This document shows positions 7,875-18,357 of a stretch of DNA of 64,000 bases, in pieces. Position numbers and translations under genes: made by a program. The DNA is from Agarilytica rhodophyticola (lineage in GTDB: Bacteria > Pseudomonadota > Gammaproteobacteria > Pseudomonadales > Cellvibrionaceae). The notes beneath the pieces are model-generated. The model was not told where the DNA came from. It saw only the letters and a list, made by a program, of their open reading frames with translations, and did not search any database. Each line of letters begins with the position of its first letter. Position 1 is the stretch's first letter. The stretch covers positions 3,688,501-3,752,500 of the forward strand of contig NZ_CP020038.1 in assembly GCF_002157225.2 (NCBI RefSeq). Reading direction: 5' to 3'.

Positions 7875-10800
7875 TCATGATTGATACTCCAACTCGCCAG
7901 CATCTGCCTGTGGTTTTATTTGAGGGTCTGGCTGTTTCGCCTTTTTACTGCGCAATAAATAATAGAATACCGGAGTTAGGATAAGGCCGAAGATGGTAAC
8001 TCCTATCATGCCGGATAATACTGCAACCCCCATGGCTTGTCGCATTTCCGAGCCCGCACCAGAAGATATAGCCATGGGTAATACCCCCATAATAAAGGCA
8101 AATGAGGTCATTAAAATTGGACGTAGGCGTAAACGGCCAGCTTCTTTAATAGCCGCTAATGCGGTCATGCCATCGTCTTGCAACTCCTTGGCGAATTCAA
8201 CAATAAGTATTGCGTTTTTCATTGCCAGGCCCACCAGTACGATAAAGCCAATTTGTGTGAAAATATTATTGTCGCTACCCGTTAAAATAACGCCGGTCAT
8301 GGCTGATAAAAGTGTCATTGGCACAATCAGAATAATGGCCACCGGTAACGATAAGCTTTCGTATTGTGCAGCAAGCACTAGAAAAACTAAGAGCACTACA
8401 AGAGGAAATACTAACACGGCGGTATTACCGGCAAGTATCTGCTGATATGTCAGTTCAGTCCACTCATAGTCCATACCAATAGGCAGTGTCTCTTGCAGAA
8501 TCTCAATCATCTTGGCCTGGGCCTGTCCCGAGCTGAAGCCCGGCGCCGGCGCACCGTTTATTTCTGCTGTGGTAAAGCCATTGTAGTGCATGACTCGATC
8601 AGGGCCAGCACTGTGTTTAACGTTGATGAACGAACCCAGCGGAATCATATTACCAAAGGCATTTCTCACTTTTATTTGGGCGATCTGTTCAGGTTCTTGG
8701 CGAAAGTTTTCGTCCGCTTGCAAGTTCACCTGGTAGGTACGGCCGAACTGATTAAAGTCATTAACATATAAAGAACCGAGATAGGACTGCATCGTGGTAA
8801 ATACTTCATCAATATTGACCCCTTGGCCCTTCGCTTTCGTGCGATCAAGGTCAACATCAAGTTGCGGCACATTAATCTCGTAGCTTGAGAAAATTCCAGC
8901 AAGCTCAGGTGTACTCCTCGCCTTATGCATCACTTCTTGAGTCACATCGTAGAGGGCTTCATAGCCAAGGTTGGCTTTATCTTCAATCTGTAAACGGAAG
9001 CCACCGATAGACCCCAAACCTTGCACGGGAGGTGGCGGGAAAATAGCGATAAATGCATCTTCGATCATACCGTATTGTTGGTTAAGTGAAGCGGCAATAG
9101 CATTGGCACTGAGCTCAGGGCTAGTGCGTTTATCAAACCCTTCTAGAGTCACAAAGATGATGCCGCTGTTAGAGCTGTTAGTTAAACCATTAATATTGAG
9201 TCCAGGAAAACCAACGGCCGACTCCACACCTGGGTGTTCGAGTGCAATGCTGGACATTTGACGAATCACATCTTCAGTGCGATCAAGAGATGCGGCATTT
9301 GGCAGTTGTGCGAACGACACCAAGTACATCTTATCTTGCCCTGGGACATATCCTGTGGGTGTCGAGGCAAATTGATGATAAGTCAAAGCCATCAAGCCTG
9401 CGTACAACACAATAACAATGCCACTCATACGAATAAGTTTGGCGATACCGCTTTGATAACCCTCTGCCGCCCGCTTAAATATACGGTTAAATGGCACAAA
9501 TACTAGGTGACCAAAAATACGGTCAATCACACGAGTTAACTTGTCTTTCGGCGCATCTTTATCTTGCAGTAACAAAGCAGAGAGTGCCGGACTTAAGGTC
9601 AGAGAATTAAATGCTGATATAACCGTCGAAATGCTGATTGTCAGTGCGAACTGTTTATAAAACTGCCCCGTAAGACCGGACATAAATGCGGTTGGCACAA
9701 ACACCGCAATCAGAACCAGTGTAATGGCGATAATAGGGCCGGTGACTTCACTCATCGCTTTTTTGGTCGCCTCTGTTGGTGATAAGCCTTCGTGAATATT
9801 TCTCTCTACGTTTTCAACCACAACAATCGCATCGTCCACCACAATACCTATGGCGAGCACTAAGCCAAACAATGACAAGGCGTTGAGTGAGAAACCCATC
9901 AAATGCATAATTGAAAGGGTGCCTACTAACGAGACTGGCACCGCGACCAAAGGAATGATTGACGCCCGCCAAGTTTGCAAAAACAACACAACCACAAGCA
10001 CTACCAAAATTACCGCCTCAAGTAAGGTTGTAATGACAGCATCGATGGAGCCACGAACAAAAACGGTGGGATCATAGACGATGCGATAATCCACACCTTG
10101 CGGGAAAAACTGTTTCAATTCTTCCATTCGGGCACGCACATCTTTTGAAATTTGGATGGCATTACTGCCCGGCGCCTGAAAAACCGGAAGGGCGACAGCA
10201 GGTTCGTTATTAAGTAGCGAGCGCAGCGCATAGGAATTAGAGCCAAGCTCGATTCGCGCCACATCACGGAGTCGCGAGATAGCGCCATTCTCATCTACTT
10301 TAATAATGATATCGCCAAACTCTTTCTCACTTGTGAGCCTACCTTGTAAGTTAATCAGCAATTGAAAATCGCTGTTGCCTGTGGGCTGCGCGCCGAGAGA
10401 ACCTGCTGCTGCTTGCTGGTTTTGTTCACGAATAGCGGCGGCAATATCACCTGGGTTTAAACTAAGTGCCGCAACTTTTTCGGGGTCAAGCCAAACTCGC
10501 ATTGAGAATTCGCCGACACCAAATAGTTGAATGTCGCCGACACCATCAATACGAGCCAACTCGTCGCGCACATTAAGGCGGGCATAGTTCGACAAATACA
10601 ACATGTCGTAACGATCATTAGGCGAAATCAAATGCACAACCATGGTCAAGTCAGGCGAAGCTTTTTGTGTAACAACACCTAAACGCTGCACTTCTTGAGG
10701 CAAACGAGGCAATGCTCGATCTACTCGATTTTGCACAAGTGTGGTTGCCTGATCGGGGTCTGTGCCAATCGCGAAGGTGAGGGTAAGAGTCATACGACCA

Positions 10801-11060
10801 TCTGCGGTAGCCTGTGAAGACATGTACAACATATCTTCAACGCCTGTGATTTCTTGCTCCAGCGGAGATGCCACTGTTTGCGCGATCACTTTAGGATTGG
10901 CACCAGGGTAGTTCGCTGTCACCACCACGGTCGGTGGCACCACATTAGGGTATTCGGTGATCGGCAGTTTACTTAGGGAGAGGGCTCCTGCGATAAAAAT
11001 CAGCAGTGATAACACACCCGCGAAAATCGGCCTTTGAATAAAAAAGTTAGAAAAATTCAC
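7875..11060 (-). CDS. RND multidrug efflux inner-membrane pump (MexF/OqxB-like)
   Basis: 1061-aa proton-driven RND transporter of the HAE1 family. It begins with the first transmembrane helix in FIQRPIFAGVLSLLIF. The pore-domain repeat around GANPKVIAQTVASPLEQEI follows, then TM4 with the relay Asp pair in GLVLAIGIVVDDAIVVVENV, and the second half with GLAMKNAILIVEFA. Length and motifs are complete. The adaptor gene ends 2 bp before this gene starts, and the divergent LysR gene gives a MexT-mexEF-like arrangement. No outer-membrane channel gene follows; the channel of the second RND operon or an unlinked one may serve. Substrates are probably amphipathic drugs or quinolone-like molecules (family inference). 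Confidence 0.93.
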   Translation of the reverse strand: MNFSNFFIQRPIFAGVLSLLIFIAGALSLSKLPITEYPNVVPPTVVVTANYPGANPKVIAQTVASPLEQEITGVEDMLYMSSQATADGRMTLTLTFAIGTDPDQATTLVQNRVDRALPRLPQEVQRLGVVTQKASPDLTMVVHLISPNDRYDMLYLSNYARLNVRDELARIDGVGDIQLFGVGEFSMRVWLDPEKVAALSLNPGDIAAAIREQNQQAAAGSLGAQPTGNSDFQLLINLQGRLTSEKEFGDIIIKVDENGAISRLRDVARIELGSNSYALRSLLNNEPAVALPVFQAPGSNAIQISKDVRARMEELKQFFPQGVDYRIVYDPTVFVRGSIDAVITTLLEAVILVVLVVVLFLQTWRASIIPLVAVPVSLVGTLSIMHLMGFSLNALSLFGLVLAIGIVVDDAIVVVENVERNIHEGLSPTEATKKAMSEVTGPIIAITLVLIAVFVPTAFMSGLTGQFYKQFALTISISTVISAFNSLTLSPALSALLLQDKDAPKDKLTRVIDRIFGHLVFVPFNRIFKRAAEGYQSGIAKLIRMSGIVIVLYAGLMALTYHQFASTPTGYVPGQDKMYLVSFAQLPNAASLDRTEDVIRQMSSIALEHPGVESAVGFPGLNINGLTNSSNSGIIFVTLEGFDKRTSPELSANAIAASLNQQYGMIEDAFIAIFPPPPVQGLGSIGGFRLQIEDKANLGYEALYDVTQEVMHKARSTPELAGIFSSYEINVPQLDVDLDRTKAKGQGVNIDEVFTTMQSYLGSLYVNDFNQFGRTYQVNLQADENFRQEPEQIAQIKVRNAFGNMIPLGSFINVKHSAGPDRVMHYNGFTTAEINGAPAPGFSSGQAQAKMIEILQETLPIGMDYEWTELTYQQILAGNTAVLVFPLVVLLVFLVLAAQYESLSLPVAIILIVPMTLLSAMTGVILTGSDNNIFTQIGFIVLVGLAMKNAILIVEFAKELQDDGMTALAAIKEAGRLRLRPILMTSFAFIMGVLPMAISSGAGSEMRQAMGVAVLSGMIGVTIFGLILTPVFYYLLRSKKAKQPDPQIKPQADAGELEYQS

Positions 11061-11062
11061 AA

Positions 11063-12307
11063 CTAGCCTCCCACAGTATCCGTACCCGCACTCGCAGGTT
11101 TCGCAAGTTGTGGACGAGGGGTTGTGGCATCGATTTGCGCTTGCATGGCACGTAGAGATTGGATTGTTTTTTCAGAAGCCATCATCACCGTTGATGGTGC
11201 CACCTCTGTCCCCGGTCGAACCCGTTGTAATCCGTTGACGACAATTTTATCTTTTGCTTCAAGCCCTTGTTTGATAATGCGCAATCCGTTTACCTTTTCA
11301 CCAAGTTCAACCGCACGATATTGCACAATATTGTCATCGCCTAACAACAGTACAAACTTATTATTAAGATCGGTGCCGATGGCTTTGTCGTCAATTAAAA
11401 TTCCCTCGTACGAAGCGCTGCCGATCAATTTAACTCGCGCAAATAGTCCAGGAATAAATTCGCCTTGAGCGTTATCAAATACGGCGCGCGCACGAATCGT
11501 TCCACTGACAGGATTGATACTATTGTCGACAAAATCAATATAGCCTTGATATGGAAAATCTTTATCAGAAGCTAAGCCCATAACAACCAAGTTACCATTA
11601 TCTCGAGTGCTTGGGCGTTTTCCTTCTCGATCAAGTTTCACATAGTTAAGGTATGTTTGTTCGTCAGCATCAAAATATGCATACACCTTGTTGGTTGAGA
11701 CCAGATTGGTTAACACAGTTTCTCCGGCGGACACAAAATTCCCTGCGGTAATAATGGCCCGAGAGACTCGTCCTGTTATAGGTGCTTCAACACGGGTATA
11801 ACTTAATTGCAAACGCGCTAATTCTAAAGAAGCTGCGACAGCGTCTTGTTGCGCGCTCGCTTCACCAAACTGTGCTCGTCTGTTATCCAGTACTTCCTCT
11901 GAAATCGCATTTTTTACAATAAGCGTTTGTGCGCGTTGGTATTCTGATTGTGCTAATTCAAAACGTGCTTTTGCTGTTGCTAAATCGGCTTCAAGGCGTT
12001 TAACCTCTGCTTTAAATGGGCGACTATCGATAAAAAATAGAGGCTCGCCAGCTTGAACAATGGCACCTTCTTCAAAGGCAACCGTGTCAATATAACCTGA
12101 AACACGCGGTCGCAGTTCTACTGTGCGCGGTGCTTCCAGACGTCCAGTGAAGGTATCCCACTCGGTTAACCGCTCGTATACAACTTCAGCAACGGATACG
12201 TTTGGAATATATGACGCCTGATTGGGGTTTTGCTTAGTTCCGCAAGCAGCGAATAACATGGCCATAGATGCCAATGTCATAGATCTAATCGCTGTTGAAA
12301 GTTTCAT
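11063..12307 (-). CDS. RND periplasmic adaptor lipoprotein (MexE-like)
   Basis: 414-aa membrane-fusion protein bridging the pump to an outer-membrane channel. Lipobox FAAC gives Cys22. The biotinyl-lipoyl halves (RVSGYIDTVAFEEGAIV and YTRVEAPITGRVSRAIIT) flank a coiled-coil hairpin at about residues 100-165. Beta-barrel and membrane-proximal domains follow, ending in a Pro-rich tail. It ends 2 bp before the MexF-like pump starts, so they are one transcript. The 134-bp gap to the divergent LysR gene holds the shared regulatory region. Confidence 0.92.
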   Translation of the reverse strand: MKLSTAIRSMTLASMAMLFAACGTKQNPNQASYIPNVSVAEVVYERLTEWDTFTGRLEAPRTVELRPRVSGYIDTVAFEEGAIVQAGEPLFFIDSRPFKAEVKRLEADLATAKARFELAQSEYQRAQTLIVKNAISEEVLDNRRAQFGEASAQQDAVAASLELARLQLSYTRVEAPITGRVSRAIITAGNFVSAGETVLTNLVSTNKVYAYFDADEQTYLNYVKLDREGKRPSTRDNGNLVVMGLASDKDFPYQGYIDFVDNSINPVSGTIRARAVFDNAQGEFIPGLFARVKLIGSASYEGILIDDKAIGTDLNNKFVLLLGDDNIVQYRAVELGEKVNGLRIIKQGLEAKDKIVVNGLQRVRPGTEVAPSTVMMASEKTIQSLRAMQAQIDATTPRPQLAKPASAGTDTVGG

Positions 12308-12441
12308 TGTATTTGCTCCTCAACAAATATTTAAAATATTAATTGGGGCAAGTATAGAGATGTGATTGCAATAAAAAAAATTATTAAATAGTATCAAACA
12401 CATCACAAATATTTATGAGTCATGTAAGTTGAGGAAAAATT

Positions 12442-13422
12442 ATGCGAACCCAAGAACTTAACTTGCTTGTGGTGTTTGATGCGATAATGACAGAAGGCTC
12501 CATTACTAAGGCTTCTAGGCGTTTGGCAATGACCCAGCCTGCGGTATCCAATGCAGTTTCAAGAATGCGGCTGATATGGAAAGACGAACTTTTTGTCAAA
12601 GAAGGGCGCGGAATTCAGCCGACATTATTTGCTCAAAATTTATGGCAACAAATTCGAGAGCCACTGCAAGATTTAAATCATGCGGTCAACCCTGAAATAT
12701 TCGATCCAGCTACTTCGACTCGTACCTTCCGCGTTGCCTTAGCCAGCGTTACTGTGGATATAGCATGGCTTAAGCTACGTATGATAATAGAAAAAGAAGC
12801 CCCCTCAGTTAATGTTCACGCAATACCTTATACTGTCGTCAATGGTGTACAAGTGCTGGTTGATGCTGAAGTTGATATGGTTATTGGTGACGTGAGTACT
12901 AATTTAAATGTCATTCGTAATGAATTTCTTTTCAATTCAAAGTTTGTCTGTGTCATGCGCAAAGAACACCCTTTGACTAAAACAGGAATGACCATTGAAG
13001 AATTTGCCTCAGCAGAACATATCCTGGTTTCTCTTTCTGGTGACACCATGGGGTATAGCGATCAAGTATTGTCCCAGTATGGATTAAGGCGCAGGATTGC
13101 AATGACGGTAAATCATTTTTCCGCCATCCCACACCTACTTGAAAATAGTGACTTAATTGCTGTGGTACCACCTACTGCCATTGAAGAGCCAATTTTTTCT
13201 GGCAGACTGGCGGTCATAGAATTACCTATCGATATTCCCGGTGTGCCGGTGGCGTCATTTTGGCATGCACGCCAAGAGCGAGATGATGGGCTATTGTGGT
13301 TAAGAACTCACCTTAACCGGATTATTCGAGAGTACGCACATGACCACTACAAAGAACTAGGGAGGAGGTTTTGTTGTCCTCGTACTCACGTGCATACAAA
13401 TTTAGATACACTCTCAAAATAG
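12442..13422 (+). CDS. LysR family regulator (MexT/NodD-like)
   Basis: 326-aa LysR protein with an N-terminal winged helix (ITKASRRLAMTQPAVSNAVS) and effector-binding domains from about residue 95. The sequence style (MRTQELNLLVVFDAIMTEGS, then RMRLIWKDELFVKEGRGIQPT) matches the NodD/MexT branch. Its position divergent from a mexEF-like pair supports a role as activator of that operon. AT-rich intergenic DNA contains separated GATGTG and CACATC half-sites (about 12359-12415) that could be a LysR box; this is weak. It ends 16 bp from the convergent oxidoreductase gene. Confidence 0.9.
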   Translation: MRTQELNLLVVFDAIMTEGSITKASRRLAMTQPAVSNAVSRMRLIWKDELFVKEGRGIQPTLFAQNLWQQIREPLQDLNHAVNPEIFDPATSTRTFRVALASVTVDIAWLKLRMIIEKEAPSVNVHAIPYTVVNGVQVLVDAEVDMVIGDVSTNLNVIRNEFLFNSKFVCVMRKEHPLTKTGMTIEEFASAEHILVSLSGDTMGYSDQVLSQYGLRRRIAMTVNHFSAIPHLLENSDLIAVVPPTAIEEPIFSGRLAVIELPIDIPGVPVASFWHARQERDDGLLWLRTHLNRIIREYAHDHYKELGRRFCCPRTHVHTNLDTLSK

Positions 13423-13438
13423 AATTTTTAGCTCGTCA

Positions 13439-15754
13439 TTATGATGCCTTGGAGATACGACAGGCGACATACTTATGAAAAGGTATTGCGGTAAATTCAT
13501 CTCTCGATAAATGATCCGTTAAGTTATTCGGATTGATACCGTAGCTTTCAAGCGTCTCAGCACTATTGGCGTTGGGATATAACAGCCCCATACCATTTGG
13601 CATAGACACACTATCAGGATGCATACCCTGATCGAGGTTGACTTCTATCTTATTTTGTCCAATGGCAGTTTCAAGCAAGGCCATATCTCCTTTCTCAAGA
13701 CCATATTTATGTGCGGTACTAGGGTGAATTCTCAAAGTACATTTTGCTGTCTTACCTTTGCGCCATAGTGGGTTTCTTAAAATAGTATTGGCGGTAGACT
13801 GGCTTCGCTCTCCAGCACAAAGTATAAGGGGGTAATCGTCATCTAGTTTCGGTGTTTGTGTAAGAATGTTTATAAGTGCCTCGTGAAGAACTTTCGGTGC
13901 AAGCCTAATTTTTCTATCTCGATAACCGATGGCTGTAGTAAAATGCCAATCCCAAGGGAGCTCTCCCAAGATAACGCCGTTATGATTATGTAATACTTGC
14001 TTAAACCACTCTTTACCTAGAACGAAAGGGTTTTTAGTGGGAGTTTTAATAAATTGTTTGTAACGAGTAAATGCGACCAGCTGACAATTGAGCCACATTG
14101 CAGAAATATTTTTTGCCGGTAAATATGGGCCGATCACATCATAAGACCAACTTACCCAGCGAACAAAAGTTTGCCAAGGATTGGCTTTAGCGGCTATCAC
14201 ACTTGTTAATAACAGTGTGACGCCAATCCAGTTGTTATTCCAGCCATCTTTACCTAACCACGTTACTAAATGTTGCAGTAGCCTGGGCGCTTTAGTTGAA
14301 GCTCCCGAGTACTGAAGAATTGTTTGAAAAATTTCAGCTTCGGTTTTAGTATTACCTTCGCTGTAACAAATAGGTTTTCGAAGGTGTGCTGTAATATAGG
14401 GAAATTTTCTACCGAAAGATGCCCACTCCCATTTTTCGTAACCGCTGGGGGCAGCTAATACATAGTCTGCCTGCATCGCAGTTTCCGTGTAGGCAACATC
14501 TATTACTACAAGTAATTCAAGTTTTTCAAAAGCCTTACGCAGTCTTTCAGTATTAGCGTAGGTACGCAGAGGATTTGCATTGCTCACCAGCAGAGCCTTT
14601 ATATTTCCCGCTTCTATTTCATCAATTAATATATTAGGAGAGAACATTTCAAAAGGGGTGAGTGCAGGAATGCCGACAATACCGGAAGCCGGCGCAACAA
14701 AGGGTTCTTTTGCTGCTAAGAAATCGCCATCTGCGGCGAACCCTGGTCTTAAGTAATTACCACCGGGCTTGCCGAAATTCCCGGTAATGACAATCATTAC
14801 CTTAAGTAGCCAGCTCACCAATGTGGTATTAGGTATCCATTCAATACCGGTATCCCATAATATGCTGGCTTTATCTGCGTGTGCGTAGGCTCGTGTTACC
14901 TCATACACGTCTTCATAAACCACGCCTGCACGAGAGCATAAATCTTTGATGTCTAAGTTTCTAAACAAGGATAAGAAAGTCGTATTTACCTGGACATTAT
15001 TTGCAATATAGTTTTTATCTTGCCAACTATTTTTTAGAATCATGGCAATCATCGCTGCGAGCAACCAAACATCAGCACCAGGTTTTGGGTTTATATGAAT
15101 ATCTGACTTTTTAGTGGTTTCATTTTCTCGTGGATCAATAACAAAAATGGATTTCCCTGATGCTTTATATTTACGTATATTTTCAGCATTTTTATAACCT
15201 CGATTAGACACCAGAATATTAGACCCTATAATAATACAAACGTCACTATTCCAGAGATCAGCATGGGTCATTGAGTGATTGGGCGAGTCGAACATGAGCT
15301 TTTCGACCAAGTGATGTTGAGTCTTTTCTTGTGCATAAGCACTAAAAAACCAGGAAGATTTAAAATACTTTAATAAAGCAATACCAAAGAAACCATCAGA
15401 GTGATTGGCTTGTCCACCTAAACCCGCGACAGCAATCGTATTACCACCAAAGTTGTTTTCAACATACTTAAGTTTAGTGGCTATTTCCTCAAGTGCTATT
15501 TCCCAGATGATAGGAGTATGCTTTGAATTATCTCTTTTAAGCGGTTCTTTTAACCTTAGTGCATGATCCACATAGTGATTAATACTAAAAGCTTTATTAC
15601 AAATATGCCCTTTGGAGATTGGATTACTACTATCAGCCTTGACTTCAATAATTTTATTTTCATGGACTGAAACCTTCAGACCGCAGTTCATAGAGCATAA
15701 AACACAGGCAGTGGGTTTCTCATTCGCGGTTATATCATTGATAATATGACTCAT
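13439..15754 (-). CDS. Stand-alone molybdopterin (bis-MGD) oxidoreductase
   Basis: 771-aa protein of the DMSO-reductase superfamily. N-terminal Cys17, Cys20, Cys24 and Cys52 (C-x2-C-x3-C-x27-C) form a [4Fe-4S] site. The molybdopterin domains follow (IIGSNILVSNRG, then a cofactor-binding SMPNGMGLLYPNAN C-terminal domain). No twin-arginine signal is visible, so it is probably cytoplasmic. At the expected metal-ligand position, the AYAQEKTQHHLVEKL region shows no Cys or Ser obviously placed like NapA Cys181 or formate dehydrogenase Sec, so the metal ligand is unclear. No electron-transfer or membrane subunit is adjacent. The only neighbour on the same strand is an AraC regulator 129 bp upstream. 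Substrate unknown. Confidence 0.85.
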   Translation of the reverse strand: MSHIINDITANEKPTACVLCSMNCGLKVSVHENKIIEVKADSSNPISKGHICNKAFSINHYVDHALRLKEPLKRDNSKHTPIIWEIALEEIATKLKYVENNFGGNTIAVAGLGGQANHSDGFFGIALLKYFKSSWFFSAYAQEKTQHHLVEKLMFDSPNHSMTHADLWNSDVCIIIGSNILVSNRGYKNAENIRKYKASGKSIFVIDPRENETTKKSDIHINPKPGADVWLLAAMIAMILKNSWQDKNYIANNVQVNTTFLSLFRNLDIKDLCSRAGVVYEDVYEVTRAYAHADKASILWDTGIEWIPNTTLVSWLLKVMIVITGNFGKPGGNYLRPGFAADGDFLAAKEPFVAPASGIVGIPALTPFEMFSPNILIDEIEAGNIKALLVSNANPLRTYANTERLRKAFEKLELLVVIDVAYTETAMQADYVLAAPSGYEKWEWASFGRKFPYITAHLRKPICYSEGNTKTEAEIFQTILQYSGASTKAPRLLQHLVTWLGKDGWNNNWIGVTLLLTSVIAAKANPWQTFVRWVSWSYDVIGPYLPAKNISAMWLNCQLVAFTRYKQFIKTPTKNPFVLGKEWFKQVLHNHNGVILGELPWDWHFTTAIGYRDRKIRLAPKVLHEALINILTQTPKLDDDYPLILCAGERSQSTANTILRNPLWRKGKTAKCTLRIHPSTAHKYGLEKGDMALLETAIGQNKIEVNLDQGMHPDSVSMPNGMGLLYPNANSAETLESYGINPNNLTDHLSRDEFTAIPFHKYVACRISKAS

Positions 15755-15883
15755 AGCTTGTTCCCGTCAAATTGGAATCGTTATTATTAGTTAGGAGCTA
15801 ACAGACTTCGATTATTAATCCCTAAAAACGATAGAACAAGGTATTTTAGATCAACATATGTCACGTACTTTGTTGTTTTTTCT

Positions 15884-16927
15884 TTAATATTTTTTCTTTA
15901 ATATCTTTTCTTTAAAGTTACTAGGAGAAATCCCAAGCTTTTTCTTAAATAACTTCCTAAAGCTATCACTATCTTGGAATCCGAGTAAATCTGATAACTG
16001 AACAATATTGATATCAGTATTACCAAGTAAGTAACACGCTTTTTCCATTCGATAAATGGCAAGCTCTTCACTAAAAGTAGTAGACGCTTTAGCTATGCTT
16101 CGCTTTAAGGTTGAGACACTAGCAAATAGATGTTTGGCGCATTCTTCTTGCCGATACAAACCTTTTTCGAATAAATAATAAAGCTCCCGTAGAACGCCTC
16201 TATGATTTGGAAGTAACGTTAACTGCGCCGTAAGCATTTTAATCATATTCTTAGCCGCCACAGTATTGGAAAACGCCATGTCTCGATCGAGCAGAGATAT
16301 ATTGAAGCGTATTTGATGGGCATAGTGGCCCCAGCGAATATTATTGTGAAATACTTCATGCATATCTTTATAGTATTCAGGTTGCTCTCCCTTAACAAAC
16401 ACGCAGATATTATCTTGGTTATCCTCCATAAGCTCTTTAAAGGTTGTTATGTGATAAAGAGAACGATAAAAAACTGTGGTAAAAATTTCAACAAACTTAA
16501 AAGTAATATCCTCCCTGGTAAATTCGGGCCTTATGGTCATTAATAGATGTGTGTCAGTGTATTCCAAATCCAAGAAAAAAAGAGAGGTAACCAAATTTTT
16601 ATACTTGGTGAGTATTTCGAGAATTTGTCGCCAAGAGCTACAGTTCATAATAGCGAGGCTTATAATGCCGTGGCTTGCAAGAGTAAGGCGATTACCAAAT
16701 TGAAACGACCAATCTGCTGGCCCATAATGATTTAATAGCTCTGCCATTGCACGATACTGAGACCAAGCAATTTGCAGTTCAAGATCTTCTATTTTTTCTT
16801 CATTGAGTTTAACGGCAGAGAGCAAGTCTCTTTTTGATATCCCTAATTCAAGCGCCATTTCATACATTTGGCTGGGGTGCAAATGCCATGGGAAAATTTT
16901 ATCTCGACAGCCAATAGAATGTATCAT
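15884..16927 (-). CDS. AraC family regulator (arabinose-bd/OruR-type N-terminus)
   Basis: 347-aa regulator. Residues about 20-210 resemble the Arabinose_bd sensor domain of OruR/ArgR-type AraC proteins (ELGISKRDLLSAVKL, ADWSFQFGNRLTLASHGI). The C-terminal 100 residues form the helix-turn-helix pair, with FQDSDSFRKLFKKKLGISPS as the diagnostic second motif. It lies 129 bp upstream of the molybdopterin oxidoreductase on the same strand, so it may activate that gene in response to a small molecule. The C-terminus is Lys-rich. Confidence 0.88.
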   Translation of the reverse strand: MIHSIGCRDKIFPWHLHPSQMYEMALELGISKRDLLSAVKLNEEKIEDLELQIAWSQYRAMAELLNHYGPADWSFQFGNRLTLASHGIISLAIMNCSSWRQILEILTKYKNLVTSLFFLDLEYTDTHLLMTIRPEFTREDITFKFVEIFTTVFYRSLYHITTFKELMEDNQDNICVFVKGEQPEYYKDMHEVFHNNIRWGHYAHQIRFNISLLDRDMAFSNTVAAKNMIKMLTAQLTLLPNHRGVLRELYYLFEKGLYRQEECAKHLFASVSTLKRSIAKASTTFSEELAIYRMEKACYLLGNTDINIVQLSDLLGFQDSDSFRKLFKKKLGISPSNFKEKILKKKY

Positions 16928-17371
16928 AGTACTAATTTAATTCTTATTATTTATCTGAACCTAACTTTAGATATTAATCAAAACCCGATTTAGATAGCAA
17001 TGACATTACTGGTCATTTAGCCGAAAAACTCATTTAGAAGATAAACTAGTGAGCTAATTTGCCGGGTTATAAAGGCCTATTATTAGAGAATATTTCGGTT
17101 TAAATACGGTTTTCTCTGTTATTAATCAGTCAAATATGACCTCATATTCTTTTATCACTTATCGGCCCTTCATAGACACTATCGGCACTCCTTAGCACAT
17201 CAGCTGGTCGTATTTTTGTTTATTTCTCCTATGGAAATGAAAGTATCTAAAGATAGATTTTAATTATAGAAGAAGAGGGGACAATGACATTTAAATGAAT
17301 CAGTGTGAGCAATACAACTGGTGATTTGGTTCAATATTCACACCGAAAAGTAATACTTCAAAGGCCGTTAT
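16928..17371. other. Intergenic region, no gene recognised
   Basis: 444 bp of AT-rich DNA between the divergent AraC gene and the alpha/beta-hydrolase gene. It must contain both promoters. I see no convincing small gene, RNA hairpin with a U-tract, or repeat. Confidence 0.5.
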
Positions 17372-18292
17372 ATGACCCTAATAAATACAATTAAACAGGA
17401 ACCTATCACCCTATATGCGCGTGATGGAGTAAGTTTATCTGCAACGCTCTTTACACCTATTAATGAGTATCACACGGCTTTGCTCATTAATTCTGGTACC
17501 GGTATTCCACAAGGCTTTTATATTAAATTTGCTAAATATGCCGCATCCTTAGGCTTTGTAGTTCTTACCTTTGATTACCGTGGTGTTGGTGGTTCGGCGC
17601 CCACCAAGTTAAAAGGCTTTGATGCCCGTTACCGAGACTGGGGACAATTAGATGTGTGGGGAGCAATTGAATATATTTCAAAACGATTTTTAAACCTTCC
17701 ACTTACTGTATTGGGTCATTCCACAGGAGGCCAGCAGCTGGGGCTTGCGCAAAATCACAACAAGGTTTGCGCTGCTACTTTTGTATCTGTTTCAACAGGC
17801 TATTGGGGGGGCTTGTCCGTCAGTCAACGACTGTTATCACTATTTCTGTGGAAGCTTTACATCCCAATCACCACCAAGCTAGTCGGTTATGCACCCGCTA
17901 AGATTTTAGGCATGGGGGAGAATCTTCCTATCGGTGTTGCCAAGGAATGGGGGTCATGGTGTATGGAAGTAGAATACCTAGCGGCTTACTTCGACCAAAA
18001 AGGCAAAAAAACTTCAGTGGATGGGAAGGCGTTCGGTAATGAATACTTCTCTGACATCACTTTTCCTATAAGGGCCTACTGTTTTACTGATGACCATATT
18101 GCTACAGAGTCTAATGTTGAAAACTTACAAAAATTATTTGTTAACAATAACATAAGCAACATATGGATTAAGCCAGCCCAACTTGATCTTGAAAAAATAG
18201 GGCACTTTGGTTTTTTTCGCTCGACCTTTAACAAGAAAGTTTGGTATGAGACTTTGCAATGGATGAGATCAGAGGGCGAACAAAGCCGCTAA
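17372..18292 (+). CDS. Predicted alpha/beta-hydrolase (COG4757-like)
   Basis: 306-aa cytoplasmic alpha/beta-hydrolase. The N-terminal strand pair is followed by TFDYRGVGGSAP, then nucleophile elbow GHSTGGQQLG (Ser in the third position), a helical cap with aromatic residues (GYWGGLSVSQRL), an acidic DDHIA segment and the late His in IGHFGFFR. The order matches the serine-aminopeptidase-like hydrolases grouped as COG4757, whose substrates are mostly unknown. No signal peptide. It is convergent with the PheC-like gene. Confidence 0.85.
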   Translation: MTLINTIKQEPITLYARDGVSLSATLFTPINEYHTALLINSGTGIPQGFYIKFAKYAASLGFVVLTFDYRGVGGSAPTKLKGFDARYRDWGQLDVWGAIEYISKRFLNLPLTVLGHSTGGQQLGLAQNHNKVCAATFVSVSTGYWGGLSVSQRLLSLFLWKLYIPITTKLVGYAPAKILGMGENLPIGVAKEWGSWCMEVEYLAAYFDQKGKKTSVDGKAFGNEYFSDITFPIRAYCFTDDHIATESNVENLQKLFVNNNISNIWIKPAQLDLEKIGHFGFFRSTFNKKVWYETLQWMRSEGEQSR

Positions 18293-18357
18293 TACCGATC
18301 AACACACCTATATTTGCGGTATACCAACCCTTGATAAGCTCGGCATTTACTAGCCGC

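Noticed and set aside
7993-10077. Plus-strand open frames inside the RND pump
   Set aside because: Antisense shadows of a complete 1061-aa pump gene with all family motifs.
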